Positions 11,532-20,928 of a stretch of 33,148 bases of DNA are shown here, piece by piece; position 1 is the first letter of the stretch; each line of letters begins with the position of its first letter. The position numbers and the translations under genes are program-made. The notes under the pieces are model-generated. The model was not told the DNA's origin and searched no databases. It worked only from the letters and a program-made list of their open reading frames with translations. Origin of the DNA: an uncultured Gammaproteobacteria bacterium. GTDB lineage: Bacteria; Pseudomonadota; Gammaproteobacteria; Steroidobacterales; Rariloculaceae. The stretch is taken from assembly GCA_913041665.1 (NCBI GenBank), contig CAJWKT010000015.1, forward strand, positions 1 through 33,148, in the 5' to 3' direction.

Positions 11532-11593
11532 AAGCCGCTGGTTCACTTGTCCCAGATGCCCATGCTACCTATCATGGCTATCAAAAGCGGCTT
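11532..11593. repeat. Nested inverted repeats in the gspC leader (AAGCCGCT...AGCGGCTT; inner CCATG...CATGG)
   Basis: Direct reading: outer arms 11532-11539/11586-11593, inner arms 11560-11564/11573-11577. Confidence 0.45.
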
Positions 11594-11607
11594 GTTCCAG
11601 GTACACA

Positions 11608-12537
11608 ATGAATCTAGCAATACACCTCCCTAAGCTCAAGAGGCAAGCCTTGGGACGGCAAGCTAGAGTTGCGAGTCTCTGGATTCCATCCTGGGTAAGT
11701 GGCGTATTGATTATCGCAGTGACCTACAAACTAGCAGAACTGACGTGGATATTGCTACCAGAAGGATCATCACCTCCCCAACAGACCCTCGCTCCCGCGC
11801 CCCCCTTACCCCAGCCTTTGAGCAAGGTGGGGCCAAATGCGGATATTGGTAACCAGATAATTGAGGCACACCTCTTCGGTATTGCGCCCTCTGAGTCTCT
11901 TGGACCAATGACTGAGACAATAATAGAAGCTCCGGAAACTACCTTAAGTCTGAAACTAGCGGGTATGGTTAGTGTATCGGGTGGGGAGGACCAATACAGT
12001 AGCGCAATTATCGTTAGTGGTAACGGGGAACAAAAAACTTATCAAATAGGTCAAACTATCGACGGTAGTGGTGGAGCTAGGCTGCATTCTGTGCCCAACA
12101 ACCGTGTATTAGTTGCTCGTGCTGGCCAGCTGGAAAGCTTGAGTTTGCCTAAAAAGGAATCTGGAAATTCCCTTACAGTTGTCCCAAGAGTTGCAAGAGT
12201 AGCTACAACCACACCAGTTCGCGAAATAATCAGCCCTGATGCATCTAGGATTACCGATATCATTCGGGTCGCACCACACATCGAGCAAGGGCAGATGGTC
12301 GGTTTTCGGGTCACTCCGGGCAAAGAACAACAGCAATTTACCTTGCTAGGTCTATTGGCCGGTGATGTGGTAACAGATATCAACGGAACGTCTATGAATG
12401 ATCCCAGTAGAGGGATTCAGGTATTTGAGTCCTTAGGGGAAGGCACTATTGCGAATGTGACCGTTATACGAGAGGGAGAAACTCAAGTCTTAGCGGTCGA
12501 CACAAGCCAGTTAGGTAACTTATTGGATAACCGCTAG
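11608..12537 (+). CDS. gspC: Type II secretion system protein GspC
   Basis: Single N-terminal TM, HR-like region, C-terminal PDZ-like domain (GLLAGDVVTDINGTSMNDPSRGIQVF); directly upstream of gspD. Confidence 0.88.
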   Translation: MNLAIHLPKLKRQALGRQARVASLWIPSWVSGVLIIAVTYKLAELTWILLPEGSSPPQQTLAPAPPLPQPLSKVGPNADIGNQIIEAHLFGIAPSESLGPMTETIIEAPETTLSLKLAGMVSVSGGEDQYSSAIIVSGNGEQKTYQIGQTIDGSGGARLHSVPNNRVLVARAGQLESLSLPKKESGNSLTVVPRVARVATTTPVREIISPDASRITDIIRVAPHIEQGQMVGFRVTPGKEQQQFTLLGLLAGDVVTDINGTSMNDPSRGIQVFESLGEGTIANVTVIREGETQVLAVDTSQLGNLLDNR

Positions 12538-12555
12538 CAGTTACGGAATATCACT

Positions 12556-14499
12556 ATGAATACACTACGCAGCCGAAGCTTGAAGACATTCTGGCCCTTT
12601 ATTGTTGTGCTATTGCTGCACGGACCACTCAAAATAACATTGGCCCAGCAAGCAGGTAACCTACAAATAATGCCTAACTACAGGCAAGCAGATATTCAAC
12701 AAATAATCGAAGCGGTTGGTGAAGTTACTGGGAAGAATTTTGTAGTTGACCCTAGGGTACAAGCCCAAGTTACTTTGCTGTCCTTCTCGCCCATGACCCC
12801 GGATGCTTTCTATGACACTTTTTTAGCAGCACTTCAAGTGCATGGATATGTAGCACTAGACTCAGGCGATATAGTGAAAATTGTTCCTGATGCAAATGCA
12901 AGACAGCTGCCGGGAGCTCCTCCCGGCTCTACTGGAGATCAACTCATCACTCAAACGGTAAGGCTAGAAAACGTTGGGGCCGCGCAGTTAGTGCCCATTC
13001 TCCGGCCGCTAATTCCCCAATATGGACACCTAGCGGCACACACGACATCTAACATGCTGATAATCGCCGACCGGGCCGCAAATGTAGCCCGAATGCTCAA
13101 CATCGTGGCAAGAATTGACCAAGCAGGAAATGAAGAGATCGAAATCATTCCACTTGAAAATGCCTCTGCTAGTCAGATTGTTCGCATGCTAAGTGCGCTT
13201 AACCAAGCTTCAGCAGCAGCCGGTAACGCTCCTGGTGTCCAGTTAGCCGCTGACGAAAGAACGAACAGCTTACTCCTGAGTGGAGCTCAGTCCGGCCGAT
13301 TGCGATATAGGGCCCTAATTGCTCACCTGGACACTCCGACAGATGACGGCGGAGATACTCGCGTTCGCTATCTAAACTATGCTGACTCTGAGGATTTGGC
13401 AACCAATCTCCAGGCGCAATTTGGGGCTCTAGGTGAAGGGGGAGCAGGTGGTACATCCCAGGCAATCACCATCTGGTCTGATGCTCCGACAAACGCACTT
13501 GTAATCAATGCACCTGCAAATATCCTTCAGGATATGAATTCAGTTATCGACCGGCTTGATATCCCGCGCGCTCAGGTAAAAGTTGACGCAATTATCGTAG
13601 AGGTTACAGAAGATAAGGCTGCCGAATTTGGTGTAACTTGGGCTATCGAGGCTGCGCAAGACAACATTGGCATTGGTCTCACTAATTTTCCCGCAACGAG
13701 CACCGGTATTGCTCAGGTAGCAGCAGCCACTCAGAGCGATATACCAAACGCTTCTCTGGCACCTCAAGGAATTAGTTTCGGTGTGGGTAGAATTAATAGG
13801 ACTGAAGCAAGTTGGGCGACTATCTTGACCGCGCTAAAGGGAGATGCCACTACTAACATCATCTCAACACCGTCCATCGTAACTATGGATAACGAACAGG
13901 CAGAAATTTCAGTTGGCCAAGAGGTACCTTTTCTGACTGGCCAATTTACTGCTACAGGGGCAGCGCAGGGAGCAATTAATCCTTTCCAAACTATTCAACG
14001 CCAAGCAATTGGCACAAGTTTGACAATTACGCCCCAGATTAACGAAGGAACAGGCGTTAAGCTTAATATCGAGCAAAAGACTTCAAGCATTAGTGCAGGT
14101 GCCGCCGGAGCAGTAGATATTATTACCAATAATCGAACCATCACAACTTCGGTATTCGTAGAAGATGGCGAAATATTAGTTCTAGGTGGATTAATTAATG
14201 ATCAGCTCCTGGAAACCGAACAACGGGTACCGGTGCTAGGACGAATACCACTCCTTGGTTGGCTTTTCCGGTCTAGCTCAACAGAGAAGGTAAAAACCAA
14301 CCTAATGGTTTTTATTCGACCAACAATCCTTAGGGACAATATACAGGCACGCTTCGAGACCGATGCAAAATATCAATACATCCGAGACTTACAATTAGAG
14401 CAAGCAGAAGAGCCTGTCCAACTTATGAGAGGCGCGAGTCGTCCGATTCTTCCCGAACTACCACTGCTGCCGGAAGAGGTCGATGAGGATGGAAACTAA
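12556..14499 (+). CDS. gspD: Type II secretion system secretin GspD
   Basis: N-domains plus secretin domain ([58 protein letters not shown]). Confidence 0.96.
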   Translation: MNTLRSRSLKTFWPFIVVLLLHGPLKITLAQQAGNLQIMPNYRQADIQQIIEAVGEVTGKNFVVDPRVQAQVTLLSFSPMTPDAFYDTFLAALQVHGYVALDSGDIVKIVPDANARQLPGAPPGSTGDQLITQTVRLENVGAAQLVPILRPLIPQYGHLAAHTTSNMLIIADRAANVARMLNIVARIDQAGNEEIEIIPLENASASQIVRMLSALNQASAAAGNAPGVQLAADERTNSLLLSGAQSGRLRYRALIAHLDTPTDDGGDTRVRYLNYADSEDLATNLQAQFGALGEGGAGGTSQAITIWSDAPTNALVINAPANILQDMNSVIDRLDIPRAQVKVDAIIVEVTEDKAAEFGVTWAIEAAQDNIGIGLTNFPATSTGIAQVAAATQSDIPNASLAPQGISFGVGRINRTEASWATILTALKGDATTNIISTPSIVTMDNEQAEISVGQEVPFLTGQFTATGAAQGAINPFQTIQRQAIGTSLTITPQINEGTGVKLNIEQKTSSISAGAAGAVDIITNNRTITTSVFVEDGEILVLGGLINDQLLETEQRVPVLGRIPLLGWLFRSSSTEKVKTNLMVFIRPTILRDNIQARFETDAKYQYIRDLQLEQAEEPVQLMRGASRPILPELPLLPEEVDEDGN

Positions 14500-15988
14500 C
14501 ACCGAAATTACTGAAGAAAAGAATCGCCTGACTGACGGGAAGCTAAGTCTTCCGTTTGCGTTTGCGAAACGACACGGTGTACTTGTGGAGAAAGCAAATG
14601 ATGGCTGTATCTCAGCAATTTATCGCGAAGGATCCTCCTACTTAAGTCTTGCTGAAGTACGGCGGTACGCTAAAGGTCCCGTACATTTTTCCATTGTAGA
14701 TCCAGATACTTTTGATGCCCGACTTCAGGTCGCTTATGAAAGTGGTGCTACCAGAACTATGATGGAAGGCATAGACGACGAAACGGATCTCCTTGAAATA
14801 GCTCAACAACTCCCGGAACCATCAGATCTATTAGAAAGCGAAGATGAGGCCCCAATCATTCGGCTCATTAATGCTGTACTTACCGAGGCGGTAAAGAAAA
14901 ATGCCTCTGATATACACATCGAACCCTATGAGAAACGTTTAGTCTTAAGATTTCGTATCGATGGTGTGCTCCAAGAGGTCCTTCAGTCTCGTCGTGCGGT
15001 AGCGCCCCTAGTAGTATCCAGAATAAAAGTGATGTCAAAGCTAGATATTGCTGAAAAACGGCTACCTCAGGACGGGCGAATGTCACTTCGCGTTGCGGGC
15101 AGGGCCGTGGATGTGCGGGTCTCCACGATTCCATCAGGACACGGGGAAAGAGTCGTGCTCCGATTACTAGATAAACAGGCTGGTCGATTGAATCTTGAGC
15201 ATTTGGGAATGTCAAAAAATAACCAAAGAGTTGTAGATGAAATTATGCACCGACCTCACGGCATTCTGTTGGTGACGGGCCCCACAGGATCAGGAAAAAC
15301 CACAACACTTTATGCGGCGCTCGAACGTATCAACGATCTCAGTCGAAATATTTTGACAGTGGAAGATCCCATTGAATACTTCATGGAAGGTATTGGACAA
15401 ACTCAAGTTAATAGGAAGGTGGAAATGACTTTTGCGCGAGGCCTACGGGCAATTCTGCGCCAAGATCCTGATGTAGTTATGGTTGGTGAAATCCGGGACC
15501 TGGAAACAGCAGAAATCGCCATACGAGCAAGTCTTACGGGCCACCTTGTTCTTTCAACCTTGCATACCAACACTGCAGTAGGAGCAATCACTCGCTTGAG
15601 AGATATGGGCGTGGAGCCATTCCTTCTTTCTTCAAGCCTCATTGGAGTGCTAGCACAACGTCTTGTCAGGGTCTTAAATCCACACAACCGGCAACCTTAT
15701 CAAGCCACGAAATATGAGTGTGGCATACTAAACGCTGATCCTTCTGAGCCCCCAACCCTTTATCGCCCCTCCTCCAACGAAACTGGTTACCAGGGACGCA
15801 GTGGGATTTACGAATTGGTTAGCATTGACGATCAGATCCGCACCATGATTCATGATACTGCCGGTGAACATGAACTTGAAAGCTATGCGCGCAGCCAAGG
15901 CCCGAGCATTCTTGAAGACGGGCTAAAGAAAGTAGCCGAGGGAATTACCACACTAGAGGAAGTCCTTCGGGTAACCCGGGCCAATTAA
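14483..15988 (+). CDS. gspE: Type II secretion system ATPase GspE
   Basis: Walker [16 protein letters not shown], Asp box, Walker [39 protein letters not shown]. Confidence 0.95.
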   Translation: MRMETNTEITEEKNRLTDGKLSLPFAFAKRHGVLVEKANDGCISAIYREGSSYLSLAEVRRYAKGPVHFSIVDPDTFDARLQVAYESGATRTMMEGIDDETDLLEIAQQLPEPSDLLESEDEAPIIRLINAVLTEAVKKNASDIHIEPYEKRLVLRFRIDGVLQEVLQSRRAVAPLVVSRIKVMSKLDIAEKRLPQDGRMSLRVAGRAVDVRVSTIPSGHGERVVLRLLDKQAGRLNLEHLGMSKNNQRVVDEIMHRPHGILLVTGPTGSGKTTTLYAALERINDLSRNILTVEDPIEYFMEGIGQTQVNRKVEMTFARGLRAILRQDPDVVMVGEIRDLETAEIAIRASLTGHLVLSTLHTNTAVGAITRLRDMGVEPFLLSSSLIGVLAQRLVRVLNPHNRQPYQATKYECGILNADPSEPPTLYRPSSNETGYQGRSGIYELVSIDDQIRTMIHDTAGEHELESYARSQGPSILEDGLKKVAEGITTLEEVLRVTRAN

Positions 15989-17202
15989 TGGGCGCATACC
16001 AGTACGTCGCCCTTGATGAAGTTGGCAAAGAATGCAAAGGAATTCTTGAAGGTGAGACCCCGAGAGCAGTCCGCCAAACACTTCGCGAACGAAAGTTATT
16101 TCCCGTGGAAGTAGTGGAGACAAGGATAAAAGAAAATATTACCCGCCGAAAATTTGTCGTTAGAAAATCTATTTCAGCGTTAGACCTGGCGCTGTTTACG
16201 CGCCAGTTGGCTACCTTAGTTCGGGCAGGCCTGCCCCTAGATGAAGCACTTCAAGCCGTCAGTGAGCATTCAGAAAAAGTTCGCATTAAAAACATCGTAC
16301 TGGGTGTTAGAGCTAAAGTCCTAAGTGGCCACACTTTAGCCGCGAGCCTAGATGATTTTCGTAAAATCTTTCCTGCCGTCTACCGAGCCACGGTAGCGGC
16401 GGGTGAACAATCAGGACGCTTGGACACAATCCTTGACCGTCTAGCAGAGTACACTGAATCTCGTCATAGCTTACGTCAGAAAATTAATCATGCGCTGATT
16501 TATCCAGTGGTACTTACGAGCCTATCCTTAGCCATTATTGTCCTTATGCTTGTGTACGTAGTACCAAAAGTGGTTGGTGTATTTCAAACTAGCGGACAAA
16601 GCCTACCGATGCTGACGCGGAGTCTAATTTGGTTTTCTGATTTTCTTCAACACTGGTGGCTTGGTATCCTCGGAGCCCTAGGGATACTTGTTTTTACCAT
16701 CCGCCGCTCTCTCGCCAACGAAGGAACAAAGAAACGTGCCCACAGGTGGATATTGAAAATACCCGTGCTCGGCAAAGTAAGCCGGGGGCTGAATACCGCT
16801 CGATTTACAAGAACATTTAGCATTCTAAATTCCAGTGGGGTACCAGTTCTGGAGTCGCTGCGCATCAGCGCGTCTGTGGTTTCCAACCTACCTATGCGGG
16901 ATGCTGTCGAAGAGGCAGCAATGCGTGTACGTGAAGGTAGTGCCATTGGTCATGCGCTGAATAAATCTGGGGTATTCCCAGCAATGAGTATTCATCTGAT
17001 CTCAAGTGGTGAGGTAAGTGGGGAGTTAGACAGCATGTTAGAAAAGGCGGCTACTCACCAAGAAAAAGAAATGGATAGCACTCTGACTACCATGCTTAAC
17101 CTACTTGAGCCCATTCTCATTATCTTTATGGGGCTTATAGTCTTGGTCATTGTGATGGCAGTACTACTGCCTATTTTTCAAATTAACCAGCTGATCCTCT
17201 AA
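15988..17202 (+). CDS. gspF: Type II secretion system inner-membrane protein GspF
   Basis: Two T2SSF domains (LALFTRQLATLVRAGLPLDEALQAV; FTRTFSILNSSGVPVLESLRIS), TM helices; TAATG overlap with gspE. Confidence 0.95.
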   Translation: MGAYQYVALDEVGKECKGILEGETPRAVRQTLRERKLFPVEVVETRIKENITRRKFVVRKSISALDLALFTRQLATLVRAGLPLDEALQAVSEHSEKVRIKNIVLGVRAKVLSGHTLAASLDDFRKIFPAVYRATVAAGEQSGRLDTILDRLAEYTESRHSLRQKINHALIYPVVLTSLSLAIIVLMLVYVVPKVVGVFQTSGQSLPMLTRSLIWFSDFLQHWWLGILGALGILVFTIRRSLANEGTKKRAHRWILKIPVLGKVSRGLNTARFTRTFSILNSSGVPVLESLRISASVVSNLPMRDAVEEAAMRVREGSAIGHALNKSGVFPAMSIHLISSGEVSGELDSMLEKAATHQEKEMDSTLTTMLNLLEPILIIFMGLIVLVIVMAVLLPIFQINQLIL

Positions 17203-17214
17203 AGTAAGAAAACT

Positions 17215-17637
17215 CTACTCACCTGCTCGCCTAATCCCAGTACCGCCTCCCGAAAATATAGCAACGTCTCCGTTGGGAAACTCGGCTCGCGACAAACGCA
17301 TAAAGTTTGGTTCAGTTAGACCGGGTGCCCCAGCAACTAGTTTTAGTTTGTCTCCGGGACGGAACATTTCATTCCCTATGCCTGAACGCCTCAAATTGTT
17401 GGCACTTGCAAGTTCCGCACTCCATTCCATTTCGTTGCCATCATCATCTGTAACTAGGTAGATGAGCCTCCCGTGGGGATTAAATAATTGATAATCCACA
17501 ACCGTAACGTTTTCATGTTGCAACTCGACATTGAGGTCGAAATAAACACCCCCATTGTGATGCGCCGTTGCAGAAAAACCAGCAAGTGATATTAAAATCA
17601 CCAGGGATAGGCATGCACTAAGATATCTCATGGCCAT
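17215..17637 (-). CDS. Secreted DUF6152-like protein
   Basis: Signal peptide MAMRYLSACLSLVILISLAGFSATA then HHNGGVYFD, NPHGRL, EWSAELASANNLRRSG. Start set at internal ATG just downstream of neighbouring stop. Confidence 0.7.
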   Translation of the reverse strand: MAMRYLSACLSLVILISLAGFSATAHHNGGVYFDLNVELQHENVTVVDYQLFNPHGRLIYLVTDDDGNEMEWSAELASANNLRRSGIGNEMFRPGDKLKLVAGAPGLTEPNFMRLSRAEFPNGDVAIFSGGGTGIRRAGE

Positions 17638-17650
17638 TGCGTCTCCATTT

Positions 17651-18298
17651 TTAACCGAGGCCCCCGAATTCCGGGATACACTCATACTCCCAAATTTCAC
17701 CGTCCGGCGCAAAAATCCACCGTCCATTTACTACATACGGCTCCTCATAATAACGCGAGTCATGCACTTCTCCTGTAAAGGTTAATACATCCCCGTCACG
17801 ACTATAGCGCTCCAATACGTAGGATGATTCATCACCTGAAAAAGGAAAACCGGCTGTCCATACATAATTGTCCGGCGACATATGAGTAGTCTTAATTACT
17901 AAAGTCTCGCCCTCCCAATGACCTGTCGAGTAACCAATAAGCGACGGTAACCAATGATCAGGCGCCTGTCGGCCATCCATGAAAACACGGCGCACCTGAT
18001 GAAAATGTTCATAGAGGATCAAAATTTGATGGTCTTGCTGCACAATTTCTATCGGGTATGGATCTACCAAGCCCAAAGGGATTCCGGGCATCAGGCACCG
18101 TAGGGTCGGATCCTTGTCTGCGCCAAAATCCTCAAACTCGGCTTGTCCCTCCGGGGTAAGCTTGACATCGCTTGGCAAAGGCTGACCCATACGCCGTGGA
18201 TGTTGCGCGTTCCAGATTCCTTGAAAATCAGCCTGAGCAAAAGCCGTTCCAGCAATCAATATCGCCAAAAAAACCATGCAGATTCTATTGATACGCAT
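17651..18298 (-). CDS. Secreted protein of unknown function (DFQGIW... / CLMPGIP...PYP / YSTGHWEGETLVIKTTHM motifs)
   Basis: Signal peptide MRINRICMVFLAILIAGTAFAQA; homologous by eye to the C-terminal half of the 18477-19532 protein. Confidence 0.7.
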   Translation of the reverse strand: MRINRICMVFLAILIAGTAFAQADFQGIWNAQHPRRMGQPLPSDVKLTPEGQAEFEDFGADKDPTLRCLMPGIPLGLVDPYPIEIVQQDHQILILYEHFHQVRRVFMDGRQAPDHWLPSLIGYSTGHWEGETLVIKTTHMSPDNYVWTAGFPFSGDESSYVLERYSRDGDVLTFTGEVHDSRYYEEPYVVNGRWIFAPDGEIWEYECIPEFGGLG

Positions 18299-18476
18299 TT
18301 TTTCTCCCATAGCTGCAAAGACTGCAATATTTCATTCTCAGGCTCTATATCTTAATAATGATTCAAACATAAAGAAAACAGAACCAGAGGATATAATAAC
18401 TATACCGTGGCTCTTTGGGATACAGCTACAAAAAATGTTAAACATCCGCGCACGCTTGAATAATGAGGTGAATAAT

Positions 18477-19532
18477 ATGTACACCCAAAAAATAGGTGTA
18501 TTAGCAATATTAGGGATCTTACCGATGGTGTCGTCGGCCCACCATAACGTCGGAGCAAACTTTGATCCGAGCACTACAAAGGAACTCGAAGGTGAAATCA
18601 CTAACATACTCTGGCGAAATCCACATATAGCCTTCACCCTTGGGGTTAAAGACAATACCGGCAGACAGACCGAATGGAACATAGAAACCCATTCTTTGAG
18701 CATTATGCGGCGGATGGACGTCGCCGAACCGTTTGTTGCAGTTGGAGATACGGTGAAGGTAGCTGGCTGGCCAGCACGGCGTGACCAAGGAATGTTTGCT
18801 AATAATATGCTTCTTCCTAGCGGAGAAGAATTCGTTTTTACCTTCTCCCCAAAACCCGCAGATCTTCGATGGTCAGATCGGTTATGGGGAACTAATGAAC
18901 GATGGTTCGCGGAGGGCGGTAACACATCAGCATCGGAGCGTGGCATTTTCCGAATCTGGAGTACCACATTTTCCGCCAAAGCACAGGCCGTACCTAGTGA
19001 AGCTGCACGCACTGGATTCTTGAACCTGCGAGACTACCCGCTCACGACTGAAGCGCGTGCACTACAAAAAACGTTTGACCCAATAACAGATGATCCACTC
19101 CTTAACTGCGGACTGAAAGGTATGCCTGGGATCATGAACAATCCATATCCCATGGAATTTGTGGATCGCGGAGACACAATCGAGATGCGCATAGAAGAGT
19201 ACGATACCATCCGGATAATCCATATGAACGACCAAACCGTTCTGGAGCCGGAACCCTCAATCTATGGCCATTCTACGGGATACTGGGACGATGAGACCTT
19301 AGTCGTACAAACATCGCATAACAACTGGGGACATTTTCAAGGCAGAGGCATTCGAACCAGCAGTGATATCAGTTTCATAGAGCAATTCACACCTACACGG
19401 GATGGAAGTAGGCTTGAATATCAATTAATAGTTGCGGACCCGGCTACGTTTACCGAACCGGTAGAACTTAAAAAGGCCTGGGTCTGGTTACCCGATGTTA
19501 CGGTTGAGCCATACAACTGCATAACAGACTAA
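18477..19532 (+). CDS. Secreted two-domain protein: DUF6152-like N-terminal domain fused to the unknown-function C-terminal domain
   Basis: MYTQKIGVLAILGILPMVSSA|HHNVGANFD..., NPHIAFTL, TEWNIETHSLSIMRRM; then DPLLNCGLKGMPGIMNNPYPMEF...IYGHSTGYWDDETLVVQTSHN. Start set at ATG 18477 with GAGGTG upstream. Confidence 0.7.
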   Translation: MYTQKIGVLAILGILPMVSSAHHNVGANFDPSTTKELEGEITNILWRNPHIAFTLGVKDNTGRQTEWNIETHSLSIMRRMDVAEPFVAVGDTVKVAGWPARRDQGMFANNMLLPSGEEFVFTFSPKPADLRWSDRLWGTNERWFAEGGNTSASERGIFRIWSTTFSAKAQAVPSEAARTGFLNLRDYPLTTEARALQKTFDPITDDPLLNCGLKGMPGIMNNPYPMEFVDRGDTIEMRIEEYDTIRIIHMNDQTVLEPEPSIYGHSTGYWDDETLVVQTSHNNWGHFQGRGIRTSSDISFIEQFTPTRDGSRLEYQLIVADPATFTEPVELKKAWVWLPDVTVEPYNCITD

Positions 19533-19647
19533 TAATTTTTTGTTCATTCGCCTAATCTGCGGAGTTCTGGGCAGCCCCCGTTAATTTTTGGATGTCTAAT
19601 AAGATTTTTCAAACTCACAACAGTTTTCATAGCTTTTTGTTTTTAAT

Positions 19648-20259
19648 CTACTTGATGGTGTCTCGAACAACACCTACAACTACACCCTCGATGGTCATAG
19701 CTTTCTCTCGAAGATCGATATGAATGGGGCTAAACTCAGGGTTCTCTGGCAAAAGCCAGACTTGATGGCCCTCTTGGCGGTAACGCTTGACGGTTACCTC
19801 TTCTTCCAAACGCACCACCACGATTTGCCGATTTCTTACCTCTGGTGAGCGATGTACTGCTACCAAATCTCCATCCAATATGCCCGCATCCCGCATACTC
19901 ATACCATGTACACGAAGCAAAAAATGAGGATCTGATTTAAACAATTGGGGGTCAATTTGATAGTAATCTTCAATATGCTGCTCCGCTAACAGCGGTTCGC
20001 CTGCAGCAACCCGCCCTATTAACGGCAACCCTAACTGATCCCTTAACGAATCCTTGAGCCGAATGCCCCGAGAAGTACCAGGGAGAAGCTCAATCATCCC
20101 CTTGCGCTCTAAAGCTCGTAAATGTTCTTCGGCTGCATTTGCCGAACGAAAACCCAACTGCTCAGCAATCTCGGCACGCGTAGGTGGCATGCCAGTTTCA
20201 CGAATAACTCTTTGAATTAAAAAAAGAACCTCTCCTTGTCGAGAAGTTAAGCTATGCAT
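19648..20259 (-). CDS. lexA: LexA repressor
   Basis: [16 protein letters not shown], winged [26 protein letters not shown], cleavage site region RVAAGEP, catalytic [15 protein letters not shown] and K in EVTVKRY. Confidence 0.97.
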   Translation of the reverse strand: MHSLTSRQGEVLFLIQRVIRETGMPPTRAEIAEQLGFRSANAAEEHLRALERKGMIELLPGTSRGIRLKDSLRDQLGLPLIGRVAAGEPLLAEQHIEDYYQIDPQLFKSDPHFLLRVHGMSMRDAGILDGDLVAVHRSPEVRNRQIVVVRLEEEVTVKRYRQEGHQVWLLPENPEFSPIHIDLREKAMTIEGVVVGVVRDTIK

Positions 20260-20268
20260 TGCAATTAC

Positions 20269-20284
20269 CTGTATATATAAACAT
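20269..20284. promoter_or_regulatory. Putative LexA/SOS box 1 (CTGTATATATAAACAT)
   Basis: Matches CTGT-N8-ACAG at 7 of 8 defined positions; immediately upstream of lexA. Confidence 0.8.
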
Positions 20285-20287
20285 ATA

Positions 20288-20303
20288 CTGATATTATATA
20301 CAG
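20288..20303. promoter_or_regulatory. Putative LexA/SOS box 2 (CTGATATTATATACAG)
   Basis: Matches CTGT-N8-ACAG at 7 of 8 defined positions; tandem with box 1. Confidence 0.75.
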
Positions 20304-20564
20304 TTGTTTATACAAGTCAAAATATGACTACCACTTCCCGTAATTAAGGATGCAGATTTATAAAATCAGCCCCCTCGCCGCAACTTTTTAGTTCTGTGCC
20401 AAAAATTTATTGCTAAACCTAACCAAATACCATCTGCGTCCTAATAAAATTTTGAAAATAATTAAATCGCACAGAACAAGGACTTTGTTTTTCTTTTAAT
20501 TGCAGTAGCGTGCGCTTTAGGAAATAATTGCCCCTATTCTGTTATTCAGCCAGAGGAAAAACTA

Positions 20565-20849
20565 ATGACCACGAAACTTCGGCTAAGCGTATTCTTCGCT
20601 GTTTTGGTTACTGCTGCCGGTTGTGCAACTATTACTGCGGAGGATCTCAACGCAGTTCGAACAATCGCGCAAAACGCCCAAAGTGCGGCAAGTGACGCCC
20701 AGCGCCAAGCGGGCGAGGCTCGCCAGATGGCCTCGGGAGCTCAAAGCACTGCAAACCAAGCGCTATCTGCGGCTAATGCTGCCCAAGCCTGTTGCGATGC
20801 GACTAACGAGAAAGTTGATCGTATGTTCGAGCAATCCCTATCTAAATAA
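20565..20849 (+). CDS. Lpp/OprI-like alanine-zipper murein lipoprotein
   Basis: Lipobox VTAAGC, Ala-rich heptads, C-terminus ATNEKVDRMFEQSLSK resembling Pseudomonas OprI and ending in Lys. Confidence 0.8.
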   Translation: MTTKLRLSVFFAVLVTAAGCATITAEDLNAVRTIAQNAQSAASDAQRQAGEARQMASGAQSTANQALSAANAAQACCDATNEKVDRMFEQSLSK

Positions 20850-20870
20850 AGGGTTGAGAAATTATGTGGC

Positions 20871-20901
20871 GCCGATGCCGTTGGTGTCGGCGGCTTTTTT
20901 T
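20871..20901 (+). terminator. Rho-independent terminator after the OprI-like gene
   Basis: GCCGATGCC-GTT-GGTGTCGGC stem (9 bp including G-U pairs) followed, after GG, C, by a run of seven T. Confidence 0.75.
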
Positions 20902-20928
20902 GCTCCCTAAATCGCAATCTACTCAAAA

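Noticed and set aside
13199-13767. Antisense ORFs within gspD
   Set aside because: Overlap a confident secretin CDS; no independent start signals or family motifs.
20303-20316. A possible third SOS box near TTGTTTATACAAG
   Set aside because: Spacing does not fit CTGT-N8-ACAG on either strand.
20500-20529. Sigma70-like promoter (TTGCAG-18 bp-ATAATT) for the OprI-like gene
   Set aside because: Plausible but weak match in an AT-rich region; not strong enough to list as a feature.
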